Source of the DNA: Methanoculleus sp.
GTDB taxonomy: Archaea; Halobacteriota; Methanomicrobia; Methanomicrobiales; Methanoculleaceae
NCBI GenBank assembly: GCA_018433835.1
Contig: JAHDQM010000024.1
Coordinates: 1 to 64,000, forward strand
Direction of reading: 5' to 3'
Length of the DNA stretch: 64,000 nt
A program made the translations under genes and the position numbers. Position 1 is the first letter of the stretch. The number at the start of each line of letters is the position of its first letter. Under the pieces are notes generated by a model. It saw nothing but the letters and a program-made list of their open reading frames with translations. It had not been told where the DNA came from and ran no database searches. Below, piece by piece: positions 63,137-64,000 of this stretch.

Positions 63137-63943
63137 ATGAGCGGCAGAAACTACGTCCACGGGTACACAGAGCGTGAAGCGGAGCGGTTGAGCGACCAGG
63201 CACAGACCCTGACCGGGCTCCTTCACGACGACACCCGGTACCCGGTGGAATCAAGGGTGCTCGAGGCCGGGTGCGGCACCGGCGCCCAGACGGTAATCCT
63301 CGCGCAGAACAGCCCAAAAGCCCGGCTCACATCGGTCGATATCTCCGAAGCCTCGCTTGATGCGGCAAAAAAGCGCGTGCTGGAAGAAAGGATCACGAAC
63401 ATCACGTTCGAGGCCGGCGATATCTTCGACCTCCGGTACGAGCCGGGGAGCTTCGACCACATCTTCCTCTGTTTCATCCTCGAGCACCTGGAGGAGCCCC
63501 GCCGTGCGCTCGAATGCCTCCGCCCGCTGCTCAGGGAAGGCGGCACGATCACCGCGATCGAGGGAGATCACGGCTCGGCATACTTCCACCCGGACAGCGC
63601 CCACGCCCGCCGGGCCATCGGGTGCCTTGTCGACCTCCAGCAGGAGATGGGCGGCAACGCCCTGATCGGGAGGGAGCTCTACCCACTCGTCGCCGGTGCC
63701 GGGTACCGCGACGTCCATGTCTCTCCGCGGATGGTCTACGTGGATGCGTCCCGACCGGACCTGGTTACGGGGTTCACGAGACTGACCTTCACCGCCATGG
63801 TCGAGGGCGTCGGGGACGATGCGGTGAGCCGGGGCATGATGAGCCGGGAGGACTGGGAACGGGGGATAAGCGACCTCTACCGGACTTCTGAGGCGGACGG
63901 GGTCTTCTGCTACACGTTTTTCAAAGCGACGGGAAAGAAGTGA
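63137..63943 (+). CDS. Class I SAM-dependent methyltransferase
   Basis: 268-aa methyltransferase: HGYTEREAERLSDQAQTL at the N terminus, motif I VLEAGCGTGAQTVILAQ, post-I LTSVDISEASLD, motif II FDHIFLCFILEHLEEP and LLREGGTITAIEGDHG. The long C-terminal part (ELYPLVAGAGYRDVHVSP, EDWERGISDLYRT) fits the UbiE/menaquinone-type small-molecule methyltransferases. Methanogens lack quinones, so another substrate is expected. Start 63137 is the first ATG with a ribosome-like site. Confidence 0.88.
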   Translation: MSGRNYVHGYTEREAERLSDQAQTLTGLLHDDTRYPVESRVLEAGCGTGAQTVILAQNSPKARLTSVDISEASLDAAKKRVLEERITNITFEAGDIFDLRYEPGSFDHIFLCFILEHLEEPRRALECLRPLLREGGTITAIEGDHGSAYFHPDSAHARRAIGCLVDLQQEMGGNALIGRELYPLVAGAGYRDVHVSPRMVYVDASRPDLVTGFTRLTFTAMVEGVGDDAVSRGMMSREDWERGISDLYRTSEADGVFCYTFFKATGKK

Positions 63944-64000
63944 CCGGGCGGGGGGTCCTGCCCGTCCATCTCACCGCTTCTCTGCAAACGGCGCCATGAG

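Overview
The window looks like a piece of a methanogenic archaeon of the order Methanomicrobiales, most likely Methanoculleus or a close relative (inference). The reasons are the high G+C content, archaeal-style promoters (TATA-like boxes 24-30 nt upstream of apparently leaderless starts, mixed with GGAGG/GGTGAT ribosome sites), a HypD hydrogenase-maturation protein, an MTH865-like protein, PEGA-repeat and lipoprotein surface proteins, many PAS sensor kinases of the kind common in Methanomicrobiales, and archaeal tRNA-Thr(GGT) and tRNA-Arg(CCG). No methanogenesis operon lies in the window, so the genus is not proven.

Layout. 0-12 kb: an acyl-CoA synthetase with an unusual N-terminal ribbon-helix-helix domain and its probable operator, a frameshifted SDR, two HepT/MntA-type nucleotidyltransferase modules in opposite gene order, a ferritin-like protein, a broken 5'-nucleotidase, an FKBP isomerase, tRNA-Thr, a TIM-barrel protein, a radical SAM protein, a broken MscS channel and hypD. 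12-21 kb: tRNA-Arg, an ErcA-like iron alcohol dehydrogenase overlapping a PAS protein, a transglutaminase-like lipoprotein, a sensor kinase, a PEGA protein, two identical 102-bp repeats and a decayed sensor kinase. 21-35 kb: MTH865-like protein, an ArsR-like regulator, a sodium/solute symporter with a 42-aa accessory protein, an SRPBCC protein, an acetoacetate decarboxylase-SDR operon, a pair of paralogous membrane proteins, and a lipoprotein fusing two different binding-protein domains.

35-50 kb is the accessory part: a methyltransferase, a glutamine amidotransferase, a two-gene ATPase operon behind a palindromic operator, HicB-like and RelE-like toxin-antitoxin genes and relics, an inactivated IS1634-type insertion sequence, an AT-rich UbiA/TetR pair, a truncated RidA and a stand-alone NucS-like nuclease. 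50-64 kb: a large multi-PAS kinase next to a relic of a related kinase, a decayed secondary alcohol dehydrogenase, dCMP deaminase, an M24 peptidase, two methyltransferases, RsgA, a decayed DUF1579 gene and a 7TM sensor kinase.

Three themes run through the window. First, signal sensing: four intact PAS/histidine-kinase-type proteins and two relics, with no adjacent response regulator. Second, gene decay: about a dozen genes carry frameshifts, nonsense codons or deletions. Some indels lie in G/C runs and could be sequencing errors, but premature stops, a 7-bp duplication and large deletions argue for real decay. Third, dispersed repeats: a family of elements with GTCGTCCCAAAA-type ends, and a mosaic of short hairpins, many with TTCG loops, found in intergenic and pseudogene DNA. 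The best candidates for something undescribed are the dual-ATPase operon at 37.6-40.4 kb, the RHH-acyl-CoA synthetase with its repeated operator, and the repeat family.
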